DNA of 37,608 bases from Bacilli bacterium (GTDB lineage Bacteria > Bacillota_I > Bacilli_A > RF39 > UBA660), in assembly GCA_017525035.1 (NCBI GenBank), contig JAFXTH010000009.1, forward strand, positions 1 through 37,608, read 5' to 3'. The position numbers were made by a program, and so were the translations under genes. Below the pieces are notes generated by a model that was not told where the DNA came from, did not search any database, and saw only the letters and a list, made by a program, of their open reading frames with translations. Every line of letters starts with the position of its first letter. Positions within the stretch are counted from its first letter, which is position 1. Positions 22,785 through 31,350 of this stretch are shown here, one piece after another.

Positions 22785-23480
22785 ATGAAAAAAGTTTCCG
22801 TATCATTTTTAAGCAGTAAAGATGAACAAAAAGATATATTAAAAATTGATAGAACTAGTGCAGATTATATCCATGTAGATGTCATGGATGGTAAGTTTGT
22901 TAAGAAAAAATATAAACCTTATAAAATGCTTTATAAGATGGGAAATACAATTAATAAAAGATTAGATGTTCATTTAATGGAAAAGAATCCTTTAAAGAAT
23001 ATTAACTTTTTTGCTAGTTTAAATACTGAATACATTACAGTGCATGTAGAGCTTCCTAAAGTAGAGAAGTACTTAGATTTAATTAGAGAATATGGAATTA
23101 AATGTGGTCTTGCAATAAATCCTGATACTGATGTGTCAGTGCTTCTACCATATTTACCCAAAATAGACTTAATAATTATCATGGGAGTTTTCCCAGGTAA
23201 GGGTGGACAAGAATTTATTGATGATACTATTAAGAAAATATTAAGAATTAAAAAGATGATAGTGTCAAAAAAAGCTAGAGTTAAAATAAGCGTTGATGGT
23301 GGTGTTAATGCTGAAGTTGCTAAGCGATTAGACTTTGTAGATATCATAGTTACAGGTAATTATGTAACAAGTAGTGATGACTTTGAAACAGCAATTGAAA
23401 CAGTAAGAGCAAATGCTAGTATCAACGAAAATAAAGGAAAAGAAAAAGCTGCTAAGAGAAAAAAAGAAGAATCTGAATAA
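22785..23480 (+). CDS. rpe: Ribulose-phosphate 3-epimerase
   Basis: A TIM-barrel epimerase of 231 residues that interconverts ribulose 5-phosphate and xylulose 5-phosphate in the pentose phosphate pathway. Metal and catalytic residues are visible: H30 and D32 in HVDVMDG, H63 in HLM, and the Asp of SVDGGV near 175. The phosphate loop reads MGVFPGKGGQEF where many relatives have VNPGFGGQ, a mild divergence. The last 15 residues are a Lys/Glu-rich tail not needed for the fold. It is the last gene of the rlmN operon, followed by a strong terminator. Confidence 0.93.
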   Translation: MKKVSVSFLSSKDEQKDILKIDRTSADYIHVDVMDGKFVKKKYKPYKMLYKMGNTINKRLDVHLMEKNPLKNINFFASLNTEYITVHVELPKVEKYLDLIREYGIKCGLAINPDTDVSVLLPYLPKIDLIIIMGVFPGKGGQEFIDDTIKKILRIKKMIVSKKARVKISVDGGVNAEVAKRLDFVDIIVTGNYVTSSDDFETAIETVRANASINENKGKEKAAKRKKEESE

Positions 23481-23481
23481 T

Positions 23482-23508
23482 AAAACCTAATGAAACATTA
23501 GGTTTTTT
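23482..23508 (+). terminator. Terminator of the rlmN-rpe operon
   Basis: An 11-bp stem, AAAACCTAATG with CATTAGGTTTT, around AAA, with T-run. Confidence 0.92.
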
Positions 23509-23534
23509 ATTTCATATAATTTAATGGAGGTTAT

Positions 23535-23768
23535 ATGAGATTATCAGATTTACAAAATAAATATATAGTAAACATAAATGATGGAAGAAACATTGGTAAT
23601 ATAATCGATGTAAAAATAGATGAAAATAGTGGTGCTATAATATCTTTAGTTATTGAACCTAATAAAAGCTTCTTTTCTTTTGCAAGAGGGAAAGTAGATA
23701 CAGAGATAGGGTGGAATACAATTGAAAGAATTGGGGAAGATGTTATTTTAGTAAATATTACTTTATAA
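23535..23768 (+). CDS. YlmC/YmxH-family PRC-barrel protein
   Basis: A 77-residue beta-rich protein opening MRLSDLQNKYIVNINDGRNIGNI, the hallmark of the YlmC/YmxH family. Its PRC-barrel fold is also seen in RimM and photosynthetic reaction-centre subunits. In spore formers YmxH has been listed among sporulation proteins, but related YlmC forms are found in non-sporulating Bacilli, and no other sporulation gene is visible here. A strong GGAGGT site precedes ATG 23535. The molecular role is not established. A TATAAT at 23515-23520 could be its promoter but lies very close to the start. Confidence 0.8.
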   Translation: MRLSDLQNKYIVNINDGRNIGNIIDVKIDENSGAIISLVIEPNKSFFSFARGKVDTEIGWNTIERIGEDVILVNITL

Positions 23769-23781
23769 TATTTTTTTTATT

Positions 23782-23790
23782 TGATAAAAT
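23782..23790 (+). promoter_or_regulatory. Possible extended -10 of lspA
   Basis: TGATAAAAT, one mismatch in the -10 hexamer, 15 bases before the lspA start. Confidence 0.35.
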
Positions 23791-23805
23791 ATTTTTGGTG
23801 ATATT

Positions 23806-24279
23806 ATGAAGAAAAGGATTTTCATTATAGCTTTTATTTTACTTATAATTGATATGATTACTAAAATAATTGTTACTAGTAATATGACAGTTGGTTCTTC
23901 AATCAATGTCATATCAGGTTTCTTTAGTATCACTTATGTTGAGAATACTGGCGCTGCTTGGGGGATATTTTCAAATGGCACAGTTCTTTTAGGCTTATTA
24001 AGTGTTGTATTCTTAATTGTATTTACTAAGTATATATTGGATCAAAAATTAATAAGCTTATTTAATTCAATTAATTATGCATTAATAATTGCTGGAGTAT
24101 TTGGAAATATGATTGATAGATTTGCACGAGGTTTTGTAGTAGATTTCTTGAACTTTCAAATCTTTTCATATGACTTTCCAGTGTTTAATGTTGCAGATAT
24201 ATTTATAGTGGTAGGTATTATACTTGTTGCTATAGACTATTTATTGGTAGGTGGTAAAAATGATAGCAGACGCGGATAA
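23806..24279 (+). CDS. lspA: Lipoprotein signal peptidase (signal peptidase II)
   Basis: A 157-residue membrane protease with four helices that cuts signal peptides from prolipoproteins just before the lipid-modified Cys. Conserved motifs are IDMITK near residue 15, NTGAAWG (46-52), NMIDRFARGFVVDF with catalytic D111, and FNVADIF with catalytic D129. The lipoprotein encoded at 10615-11427 is one likely substrate. The short GGTGAT site is just upstream. The end overlaps rluD by 20 bases in another frame, so the pair is cotranscribed, as in many Firmicutes. Confidence 0.96.
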   Translation: MKKRIFIIAFILLIIDMITKIIVTSNMTVGSSINVISGFFSITYVENTGAAWGIFSNGTVLLGLLSVVFLIVFTKYILDQKLISLFNSINYALIIAGVFGNMIDRFARGFVVDFLNFQIFSYDFPVFNVADIFIVVGIILVAIDYLLVGGKNDSRRG

Positions 24280-25153
24280 AGTTAGAATTGATCAGTATTT
24301 AACTGAGCAACTAGATATTTCTCGTAGTAAAGTTCAAAAACTTATAAAAGAAGAGAAAGTTTTGGTTAATGGAAAAACAGTAAATGCTAACTATTTGACT
24401 AAAGTTGGGGATGATATTTTTGTTGATTCTGATTTAGATTATGAAATAGATATAGAACCAGAAGATATTCCAATTGATGTTTTATATGAAGATGATTATC
24501 TTTTAGTTGTTAACAAAGAAAGTGGAATGGTTGTACATCCTGCAGCAGGAAATTATTCACATACACTTGTTAATGCACTTTTATATAGATTTAATCTTAG
24601 CCATAAAGACGACAAGATTCGTCCTGGAATTGTGCATAGAATAGATAAAGATACATCTGGTGTTTTAGTAGTCGCAAAAGATGATAAGACACATGAGTTG
24701 TTATCTGAAATGATAAAAGAGAAGAAAGTAGAGCGTAAGTATATCGCTTTAGTAAATGGTATCATTATGCATGATGCTGGTGAAATTGATGCACCAATAG
24801 GAAGAGATACAGTAAACCGTCAAAAAATGATGGTAACTGCTGATAATTCAAAAGATGCTATAACACATTTTAAAGTATTAAAAAGATATAAAAATGAGAA
24901 CAAAACTTTAATAGAATGTAAGCTTGATACTGGAAGAACTCACCAAATTAGAGTACATATGGAATATATTGGTTATCCAATATATAATGATCCAGTATAT
25001 GGTAAGAATAAACACACAACACCATTTGGACAATTCCTACATTCAAAAAGCATTAAATTTACTCATCCTATTACTGGAAAAGAGATATTCATAGAGACAG
25101 AATTACCTAAAGAATTTCAAGATTATTTAGATACTTTAGATAATGAAATATAA
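24260..25153 (+). CDS. rluD: RluD-type 23S rRNA pseudouridine synthase
   Basis: The start is taken as ATG 24260, with AGGTGG six bases upstream inside lspA; a GTG at 24251 is less well placed. The 297-residue enzyme has an N-terminal S4 RNA-binding domain (about 8-55) and an RluA-family catalytic domain with HRIDKDTSG, where D129 is the catalytic aspartate. It is a member of the RluA/RluD family, most likely modifying helix 69 of 23S rRNA. The exact target among RluA, C and D types is not certain from sequence. Translational coupling with lspA is likely. Confidence 0.9.
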   Translation: MIADADKVRIDQYLTEQLDISRSKVQKLIKEEKVLVNGKTVNANYLTKVGDDIFVDSDLDYEIDIEPEDIPIDVLYEDDYLLVVNKESGMVVHPAAGNYSHTLVNALLYRFNLSHKDDKIRPGIVHRIDKDTSGVLVVAKDDKTHELLSEMIKEKKVERKYIALVNGIIMHDAGEIDAPIGRDTVNRQKMMVTADNSKDAITHFKVLKRYKNENKTLIECKLDTGRTHQIRVHMEYIGYPIYNDPVYGKNKHTTPFGQFLHSKSIKFTHPITGKEIFIETELPKEFQDYLDTLDNEI

Positions 25154-25160
25154 CAAAAAG

Positions 25161-25189
25161 AAGTGTTAAAAATAAATAACACTTTTTTT
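25161..25189 (+). terminator. Terminator of lspA-rluD
   Basis: An 8-bp stem, AAGTGTTA with TAACACTT, and an 8-base loop, then T. Confidence 0.85.
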
Positions 25190-25270
25190 ATTAAAATAAA
25201 TATTGAAATATTAAATATATTGTTTATAATAGATTAAGTTCTTAATGAAATATGGAAAAAATTACATATT

Positions 25271-25300
25271 TTGTCGTGGTTAAGAAAAGTATGTTATAAT
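25271..25300 (+). promoter_or_regulatory. Promoter of the rhomboid protease gene
   Basis: TTGTCG (25271-25276), 18 bases, then TATAAT (25295-25300) with an upstream TGT making it extended. Confidence 0.65.
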
Positions 25301-25331
25301 GTATAATGTTAGTATTGAAAGGAGTGATTTT

Positions 25332-26480
25332 ATGTTAGAGCAGTTAGATAGAAAAAATGTTTTAGCTATGAAACTTCTTCATTATTTTATTACTGAAAAG
25401 AATTACAATCCAATTATTCTTCAGGGTGCTGAAGATGAAATTTGGCTTGAGAATTTGAATAGTGACTATAAAGTTATAAGAATTGTATCAAATCACATTA
25501 TTAATGATGAACAATTTAATTTTGATTTATATAAAACAAAACATGTGTTAAGAAAGATTAAGAAAAAAACTTTTACTTTCTCAATAAATGTATTAAGCTT
25601 CTATACTGATTTAGAAGATGACGTTAATATTGAAAGTAAAAAGAATATGGATTGTATTTCATTATATGAAATAGAAGACTTATCTAAATATGATTTTGTT
25701 AAAGATGTATTCCCAGATATTACTAACAAGATGGACTTTACTGAAGAAGGATTCCAATTGTTTATGAGAATTACAGCTGATATCAATAAGAAAAATAAAG
25801 CAGATTCAGTTAAAGTTGATGAAATATTTAAACCAAAGATTCCTGTTATTACATATTTGTTTATTGCTATTAATACAGTTTTGTTTATACTTATGTATTT
25901 AGCAAATTATAGAGATTACTTTGTTGGGCAATATTCAACGTGGGGAGCAGGAGTAGTAGTATATCATGAATACTTTAGGCTTATTACTGGAGCATTCTTA
26001 CATGGTGGAGTACTACATTTCTTGTTTAATATGTATTCTTTATATATTATAGGAACACAAATGGAAAGTTATTTGGGTAAGGCTAAGTACTTTATTGTAT
26101 ATATGTTTAGTGCTGTTATGGGAAGTTTATTCTCAATTGTTCTAAATGGTAATACTGCTTCTTTAGGAGCAAGTGGTGCAATATTTGGTCTTCTTGGATC
26201 TATGCTTTATTTTGGATATCATTATAGAGTATATCTAGGTCAAGTTATTAAAAGCCAAATAATACCATTATTGTTACTTAACTTAATGATTGGATTTATG
26301 CAAGAAGGAATTGATAACTCTGCACATATAGGTGGACTTATTGGTGGAGCGCTAATGACAATGGCTTTAGGTGTTAAATATAAGAGCACTACAACTGAAA
26401 AGATTAATGGTTGGGTAATATCAACAATACTTGTGGGATTCTTATTATTTATTGCTTTCAACTATGTCAATTATAGTTGA
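25332..26480 (+). CDS. Rhomboid-family intramembrane serine protease (GluP-like)
   Basis: The start is ATG 25332, with AGGAGTG seven bases upstream; the ATG at 25299 overlaps the promoter. The 382-residue protein has a soluble N-terminal domain (about 1-165) resembling that of YqgP/GluP, then a rhomboid domain of six or seven helices. Catalytic S281 lies in GASGAIFGL and H332 in NSAHIGG; H229 and N233 in HFLFN match the oxyanion motif. Rhomboids cut within membrane helices; GluP of B. subtilis also works in membrane protein quality control. The C-terminal TPR part of GluP is absent here. Single-gene unit. Confidence 0.92.
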   Translation: MLEQLDRKNVLAMKLLHYFITEKNYNPIILQGAEDEIWLENLNSDYKVIRIVSNHIINDEQFNFDLYKTKHVLRKIKKKTFTFSINVLSFYTDLEDDVNIESKKNMDCISLYEIEDLSKYDFVKDVFPDITNKMDFTEEGFQLFMRITADINKKNKADSVKVDEIFKPKIPVITYLFIAINTVLFILMYLANYRDYFVGQYSTWGAGVVVYHEYFRLITGAFLHGGVLHFLFNMYSLYIIGTQMESYLGKAKYFIVYMFSAVMGSLFSIVLNGNTASLGASGAIFGLLGSMLYFGYHYRVYLGQVIKSQIIPLLLLNLMIGFMQEGIDNSAHIGGLIGGALMTMALGVKYKSTTTEKINGWVISTILVGFLLFIAFNYVNYS

Positions 26481-26496
26481 TTATAGGGCAAAAAAA

Positions 26497-26505
26497 TGAT
26501 ATATT
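26497..26505 (+). promoter_or_regulatory. Extended -10 motif before ireB
   Basis: TGATATATT, one mismatch in the -10 hexamer, 26 bases before the ireB start. No clear -35. Confidence 0.4.
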
Positions 26506-26531
26506 AGTTTTATGAATAAGGTGATTAAAAA

Positions 26532-26801
26532 ATGAATGAAGAAAAAGAAAATGAAATAGAAAAAACTTCTTTATATTCAATAGATGAATTTGAAGATTCT
26601 CTAGTTAGCTCTACTTTAAAGGAAGTATGTGCTGCTTTAAAAGAAAAGGGTTACAACGAGATAAATCAATTAGTTGGATATATTATGAGTGGAGATCCAG
26701 GATACATATCTTCACATAATGATGCTAGAAATAAAATAACTAGTATTGATAGAAGTACAATTATTGAAGTACTTTTAAGAAGTTATGTAAGTAAGTTATA
26801 A
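26532..26801 (+). CDS. ireB: IreB-family regulatory phosphoprotein
   Basis: An 89-residue member of the UPF0297/IreB family with the conserved core EVCAALKEKGYNEINQLVGY, SGDPGYI and NDARNKI. In Enterococcus, IreB is phosphorylated near its N-terminus by the PASTA kinase IreK and affects cephalosporin tolerance; a threonine (T12) lies at the matching end here. The kinase and phosphatase homologues are encoded at 20180 and 19437. It heads the usual ireB-ruvX-yrzB trio. AAGGTGAT precedes the ATG. Confidence 0.95.
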   Translation: MNEEKENEIEKTSLYSIDEFEDSLVSSTLKEVCAALKEKGYNEINQLVGYIMSGDPGYISSHNDARNKITSIDRSTIIEVLLRSYVSKL

Positions 26802-26804
26802 GAT

Positions 26805-27215
26805 ATGAGATATATAGGACTAGATTTAGGAAGCAGAACATTAGGGGTTAGTTTATCTGACCCAAGTGGGATTATAGCTTCTAGTCATACTATAATTAGA
26901 CATAACGAAGAGTATGAAAGATTAATAGATGACGTAAAAAAAATAGTTGATGAATATAAAGTTGAAAAGATAGTTTTAGGTCTTCCTAAAAATATGAATG
27001 GGACAATTGGTCCAAAAGGAGAACTTTCTTATAAGTTTAAAGAAATGCTTGAAGAAAAACTTGGATTAGAAGTTATACTTGTTGATGAAAGATTATCAAC
27101 AGTAGAGGCTACTAACTTGTTAATTAAAAATGATACAAGCAGAAAGAAAAGAAAGAAAGTTGTTGATAGTTTGGCTGCTACGATTATATTACAGTCGTAT
27201 TTAGATAAAAAGTAA
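26805..27215 (+). CDS. ruvX: Holliday junction resolvase RuvX (YqgF)
   Basis: A 136-residue RNase H-fold nuclease with the family motifs GLDLGSRTLGVS (D7), GLPKNMNGT and VDERLSTVEA, followed by DSLAATIIL at the end. It is thought to resolve recombination intermediates and, in some bacteria, to trim pre-16S rRNA 5' ends. It begins three bases after ireB and precedes yrzB, the standard arrangement. No strong ribosome site is seen; the start is probably reached by coupling from ireB. Confidence 0.95.
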   Translation: MRYIGLDLGSRTLGVSLSDPSGIIASSHTIIRHNEEYERLIDDVKKIVDEYKVEKIVLGLPKNMNGTIGPKGELSYKFKEMLEEKLGLEVILVDERLSTVEATNLLIKNDTSRKKRKKVVDSLAATIILQSYLDKK

Positions 27216-27233
27216 AAAGGAGAATTAAGAAAG

Positions 27234-27539
27234 ATGGAAAATATGGAGAATACTTTTAAGATTATTAATGATAAAGGAGAAGAAATCATGTGTGATGTCT
27301 TATTCACATTTGATTCTGAAGAAACTAAAAAAAGTTACATAGTATATACAGATAATTCAAGAGATGCTGAAGGAAATGTTCAAGTTTTCGCATCAATTTA
27401 TGATCCAAATCAAGAAGATCAAAAACTAGAACCAATAACTACTGAACAAGAATGGAAAGTTATTGAAACAATTCTTAATACTTTACAAGAAGAAATTAAG
27501 AAGAAAATTGATAGTGCTGCTGAAAATAACGAGCAATAA
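27234..27539 (+). CDS. yrzB: YrzB-like DUF1292 (UPF0473) protein
   Basis: A 101-residue acidic protein with the DUF1292 core: DVLFTFDSEETKKSYIVYTD, then QVFASIYDP and EWKVIETIL. The function is unknown, but it follows ireB and ruvX in very many Firmicutes. A good AAGGAG site precedes ATG 27234. The ATG is followed by a second at 27243, which could also serve. It is probably cytosolic. A hairpin overlaps its last codons. Confidence 0.93.
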   Translation: MENMENTFKIINDKGEEIMCDVLFTFDSEETKKSYIVYTDNSRDAEGNVQVFASIYDPNQEDQKLEPITTEQEWKVIETILNTLQEEIKKKIDSAAENNEQ

Positions 27540-27550
27540 TGCTCGTTATT
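27525..27550 (+). terminator. Strong hairpin between yrzB and mltG, weak terminator
   Basis: An 11-bp perfect stem, AATAACGAGCA with TGCTCGTTATT, around ATAA. Only a short mixed tail follows, not a T-run, so it may reduce rather than end transcription into mltG, or protect the mRNA end. Confidence 0.5.
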
Positions 27551-27560
27551 ATTTCCAAAT

Positions 27561-28631
27561 ATGAAAAGATTTAGAAATATAGCACTTATCGTATTAGTAA
27601 TAGTATTTGTTACAGTAGTAACACTTGGAATTGTTTATAAAATAAACATGAGTCCTGTAGATAGCAGTGATCATACTCCAATTGAGGTAGTAATTCCAGA
27701 AAAAACTAGTGTAAAAGAAATAGGAAAGATATTAAAAGAAAAGGATTTAATAAGAAGCAGTACATTTTTTGATATCTATGTAAAGCTATTCGGTGTAAAC
27801 GATATGAAAGCAACGACATATACTTTGTATAAAGATATGTCATTTAAAGAAATCATAGAGGCTTTAGAAAAGGGTAATGACTATAACCCAGATCAAATAA
27901 GTATTTCATTTAATGAAGGATTTAATATGAGGCAGATTGCTACTAAGATAGAAAAGGCGACTGTTAACAAATATGAAGATGTTATAAATTTATCTAATGA
28001 TGAAGCTTTCTTAGATGAAATAATTAAGAAATATTGGTTTATAGATGAATCAATTAAGAATGATAAAACTTATTATAAATTAGAGGGATACTTATTCCCA
28101 GATACTTATTATTTTGCTAATAAGAATGTTACAGTAAAAGAAATATTTATTAAAATGTTAGATAAAATGGATAAGGTTTTATCTAAGTATAAAGATGATA
28201 TTACAAATAAGAATTTAAAAGTAAGGGATGTTCTTATAATGGCATCTATTCTTGAAAAAGAAGGTAAGACAAGAGATTTTAAGGATATTGCAGCAGTATT
28301 TTATAATAGAATTAAAAAAGGAATGTTATTCCAAAGTTGTGCTACTGCAATATATGGAATTAAAAAAGAGTTTAATGAAATAGAAAATAGAGTAATTACT
28401 AATGAGATTATGCAAAATGATAATCCATATAATACTTATTTAGTTAGTGGACTACCAGCAGGAGCTATTGGAAATCCAGGTGAGACTTCAATAGAAGCTG
28501 CAATTAATCCATCTGCTAGTGAATATTTATACTTCTTATCAGATAATCAAGGTAAGACATATTTCTTTAAAACTTATCAAGAACATCAACAAAAACAAAA
28601 TGAGCTTATGAAAGCAGGAAAGTGGAATTAA
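27561..28631 (+). CDS. mltG: Endolytic transglycosylase MltG (YceG)
   Basis: A 356-residue membrane-anchored lytic transglycosylase with one N-terminal helix (about 6-28). A LysM-like part (about 38-105) is followed by the YceG catalytic domain. The catalytic glutamate is E232 in MASILEKEG, and the family blocks LEGYLFPDTY and YNTYLVSGLPAGAIGNPG are complete. MltG cuts nascent peptidoglycan strands near the membrane and so sets glycan chain length. The ribosome site upstream of ATG 27561 is weak and lies past the hairpin. It is followed by trmR three bases after its stop. Confidence 0.96.
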   Translation: MKRFRNIALIVLVIVFVTVVTLGIVYKINMSPVDSSDHTPIEVVIPEKTSVKEIGKILKEKDLIRSSTFFDIYVKLFGVNDMKATTYTLYKDMSFKEIIEALEKGNDYNPDQISISFNEGFNMRQIATKIEKATVNKYEDVINLSNDEAFLDEIIKKYWFIDESIKNDKTYYKLEGYLFPDTYYFANKNVTVKEIFIKMLDKMDKVLSKYKDDITNKNLKVRDVLIMASILEKEGKTRDFKDIAAVFYNRIKKGMLFQSCATAIYGIKKEFNEIENRVITNEIMQNDNPYNTYLVSGLPAGAIGNPGETSIEAAINPSASEYLYFLSDNQGKTYFFKTYQEHQQKQNELMKAGKWN

Positions 28632-28633
28632 TA

Positions 28634-29236
28634 ATGGCAACAACAGGGTCGATGATTAAAGAATTAAAAGAATATGCAAGGGTAAATGATGTGCCAATAA
28701 TGCAGGATGAAGGAATAGACTTCCTCACAACATTTATTGTAAAACATCAAATTACACATGTTCTAGAAATTGGAACAGCAATTGGTTATTCAGCAATAAT
28801 GATGGCACTTGCTAGTCCAAATGTTAAAATTGTATCTATTGAACGTGATGAAGAAAGATATCTAGAAGCAGTTAAGAACGTTAAGAAATTTGGTTTAGAA
28901 GATAGAATATCTTTGCTATTTAAAGATGCTTTAGAAGTTAAACTAAGTGAAAAATTTGATTTAATATTCTTAGATGGTGCTAAAGGACAAAATATCAATT
29001 TCTTTGAATATTTTGAAAGAAACCTAGATGATCATGGATTCTTTATTACAGATAATATAGAGTTTCATGGATATGTTAGTAAAGATGAAGAAGAGATTAA
29101 GAGTAGAAACTTAAGAGCATTAGTTAGAAAGATTAAAAATTATATTGAGTTTTTACAAACTAATCCAAACTACAATACTACTTTTGTATCAAAAGGTGAT
29201 GGTATTGCTGTTACAGAAAAAAAAGAAATTGGGTGA
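28634..29236 (+). CDS. trmR: O-methyltransferase TrmR (YrrM), tRNA U34 modification
   Basis: I start at ATG 28634, with GGAAAG upstream; a GTG at 28622 lies inside mltG. The 200-residue class I methyltransferase has the SAM loop VLEIGTAIGYS (about 43-53), the acidic SIERD end of strand 2, and the metal-binding FLDGAK and TDNIEFHG motifs of the catechol O-methyltransferase-like group. B. subtilis TrmR (YrrM) methylates 5-hydroxyuridine at tRNA position 34. The two U32 genes downstream match TrhP1/TrhP2, which make that hydroxyuridine, so the three form a tRNA-wobble modification module. Confidence 0.93.
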   Translation: MATTGSMIKELKEYARVNDVPIMQDEGIDFLTTFIVKHQITHVLEIGTAIGYSAIMMALASPNVKIVSIERDEERYLEAVKNVKKFGLEDRISLLFKDALEVKLSEKFDLIFLDGAKGQNINFFEYFERNLDDHGFFITDNIEFHGYVSKDEEEIKSRNLRALVRKIKNYIEFLQTNPNYNTTFVSKGDGIAVTEKKEIG

Positions 29237-29240
29237 TATT

Positions 29241-30092
29241 ATGAAAATTGCTACTGTATGTAGTAAAGATAATATACTTGAATATAAAAAAATAGGGGCT
29301 AATGCCTTTATTTTTGGTTTATTAAACTTTTCAAGTGGTTATCATAATGAGTTATCAATTGAAGAAATAAAAGAGTTAAGAACAATTTATGATGGCGAAT
29401 TATTTATTGCTGTTAATAAGAATATGTTTAATTCTGAACTGGAAGAGTTAGAAAAAGAATTAATTGAATTAGATAAACTTAATATCAATGGAATTTTATT
29501 CTATGATATTTCAGTACTATCACTTCATAATAGATTAAATCTTAAAACTCCTTTGGTATGGAACCAAACACATATGGTAACTAATTATAATACATGTAAT
29601 TACTATTATGAAAAAGGATGTACTTATGGAGTAATTGCTAGTGAAATAACTCTTGATGAGATTAATGAAATAAGTAAAAAGACTAAAATGAAACTATTTG
29701 TAAACGTTTTAGGATACCAAGTAATGGGTTATTCAAGAAGAAGTCTTCTTTCTAATTACTTTAAATCTATTGGAAAAGAAAAAGAAAAAAACAATTACAC
29801 AATAGTTAATAATGGCGAAGAATATATAGTAAAAGAAGAAGATAAAGGTAATGCTTTCTTATTTGGTAAGCCACTTAATGGAAGCAATATTATTAAAGAT
29901 TTAGATGTTGAATATATAATATTAAATGATTATAATTTTACAAATGATGTATTTAAAAGTGCATTAGAATTGTATGCAAAACTTGTTGAAACAAAAGATG
30001 ATAAATATGCTTTAGAGTTAGATAAATTAGTAGGGGATAATAGGGGATTCTTCTTTACGAAGACTATTTATAAGGTGAAGAAAAATGACTAA
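29241..30092 (+). CDS. yrrN: U32-family protein YrrN (TrhP1-like)
   Basis: The start is ATG 29241, four bases after the trmR stop, with GGGTGAT upstream. The 283-residue protein is the shorter member of a tandem U32 pair. It has TIM-barrel-like strands (GANAFIFGLLNFSSG, ELFIAVNKNMF, GILFYDISVL, WNQTHMVTNYNT) and lacks the Cys block found in its partner. In B. subtilis YrrN and YrrO act together as TrhP1/TrhP2 in prephenate-dependent tRNA U34 hydroxylation. U32 proteins were first named peptidases, but that activity is not expected here. Its end overlaps yrrO by 8 bases. Confidence 0.88.
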   Translation: MKIATVCSKDNILEYKKIGANAFIFGLLNFSSGYHNELSIEEIKELRTIYDGELFIAVNKNMFNSELEELEKELIELDKLNINGILFYDISVLSLHNRLNLKTPLVWNQTHMVTNYNTCNYYYEKGCTYGVIASEITLDEINEISKKTKMKLFVNVLGYQVMGYSRRSLLSNYFKSIGKEKEKNNYTIVNNGEEYIVKEEDKGNAFLFGKPLNGSNIIKDLDVEYIILNDYNFTNDVFKSALELYAKLVETKDDKYALELDKLVGDNRGFFFTKTIYKVKKND

Positions 30093-31266
30093 GAAAGTAG
30101 AACTTTTAGCACCTGCTGGAGATTTAGAAAGACTTAAGTTTTCTTTATTATATGGTGCTGATGCAGTATATATTGGTGGACAAGAATATAGTTTAAGAGC
30201 AAATGCTAATAACTTTAGTATTGATGAAATACGTGAAGCATGTACTTTTGCCCACAACCTAAATAAAAAAGTATATCTAACTTTAAATATAGTTTTCCAC
30301 AATGAAGATTTGGAAAATGTTAATTTATTTATAAAACAAGTAGTAGATGCAGGAATTGATGCATTTATAGTAAGTGATCCATTTATTATCAAATATATCA
30401 AAGAAAACTTTGATGTAGAGGTACATTTAAGTACTCAAGGATCTACTACTAATGTTGAAAGTGTTAAATACTGGAAAGACGAGGGCGTTGATAGAGTAGT
30501 TCTAGCTCGTGAAGTATCAATTAAAGAAATAGAAGAAATATATAAAGAAACAGGGCTTGATTTAGAAGTATTCATACATGGTGCTATGTGTACCTTCTAT
30601 AGTGGTAGATGTTGTTTATCTAACTATTTCACTAATCGTGATTCTAACCGTGGTGGATGTGCTCAAATTTGTAGATTTGCTTTTGATATAGCTAATAATG
30701 ATACAAAATTCACTTTAGCTACAAAAGACTTAAATATGGCTAGTATTTTAGATAAATTAATAAGTACTGGAGTTAAATCTTTAAAAGTAGAAGGAAGAAT
30801 GAGATCTCCTTATTACTTGGCTACTGTAATATCTTCATATAGAAAGTTAATTGATGCTTATTATGACGGAAGTTTAAATCAAGAGTTAATTGATTTTGAA
30901 GAAAAAATATTATCACGTGTTGCTAATCGTGAGACAAGTACACATTATTATTTAAAAGAAGCAGATTATAATGATCAGTATTATACTGGAAGACAAGAAT
31001 TATCTAATCAGGACTTTTTAGCACTTGTTCTTGATTATGATAAAGAAACAGGTATTGCTACAATAACTGAACGTAATTACTTTAAAGTGGGAGATGAAGT
31101 TGAAATATTTACACCAAATGGTGATATTGTTTCATTTACTGTTGAAAAACTATATGATGAGAACATGAATCCGATTGATGTTGCAAGACATCCTGAAGAA
31201 ATATTAAAACTATACGTACCTAAAGAAGTAGTTAAAGATTCAATGATGAGGGTAAAAATAAACTAA
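30085..31266 (+). CDS. yrrO: U32-family protein YrrO (TrhP2-like)
   Basis: A 393-residue U32 protein starting LLAPAGDLERLKFSLLYGADAVYIGG, with STQGSTTN and the Cys cluster C169, C176, C177, C192 and C196 in the block from IHGAMC to GGCAQIC. These are the likely iron-sulfur ligands. The C-terminal beta domain (about 310-390) has LYVPKEV near its end. With the preceding YrrN-like protein it should make 5-hydroxyuridine on tRNA, the substrate for TrmR. The start overlaps yrrN, and a strong terminator with wobble follows, ending the ireB operon. Confidence 0.92.
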   Translation: MTKKVELLAPAGDLERLKFSLLYGADAVYIGGQEYSLRANANNFSIDEIREACTFAHNLNKKVYLTLNIVFHNEDLENVNLFIKQVVDAGIDAFIVSDPFIIKYIKENFDVEVHLSTQGSTTNVESVKYWKDEGVDRVVLAREVSIKEIEEIYKETGLDLEVFIHGAMCTFYSGRCCLSNYFTNRDSNRGGCAQICRFAFDIANNDTKFTLATKDLNMASILDKLISTGVKSLKVEGRMRSPYYLATVISSYRKLIDAYYDGSLNQELIDFEEKILSRVANRETSTHYYLKEADYNDQYYTGRQELSNQDFLALVLDYDKETGIATITERNYFKVGDEVEIFTPNGDIVSFTVEKLYDENMNPIDVARHPEEILKLYVPKEVVKDSMMRVKIN

Positions 31267-31295
31267 ACTGGTATATTAAATATGCCAGTTTTTTT
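31266..31295 (+). terminator. Terminator of the ireB-yrrO operon
   Basis: A 10-bp stem (one G-U), AACTGGTATA with TATGCCAGTT, around TTAAA, then T. The last bases of the T-run are also the first bases of the next -35. Confidence 0.9.
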
Positions 31296-31322
31296 GACAA
31301 AATAAGAAAAATGTGATATAAT
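31294..31322 (+). promoter_or_regulatory. Consensus promoter overlapping the preceding terminator
   Basis: TTGACA (31294-31299), 17 bases, TGA then TATAAT (31317-31322). Both hexamers are perfect with an extended -10. This is the best promoter in the window. Confidence 0.85.
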
Positions 31323-31350
31323 GTACGCAACTTTGGGGGGTATGGTTATT

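Noticed and set aside
25201-25270. Riboswitch or leader RNA before the rhomboid gene
   Set aside because: The space is AT-rich with no stable multi-stem structure, and the promoter lies close to the start codon, leaving no room for a leader.
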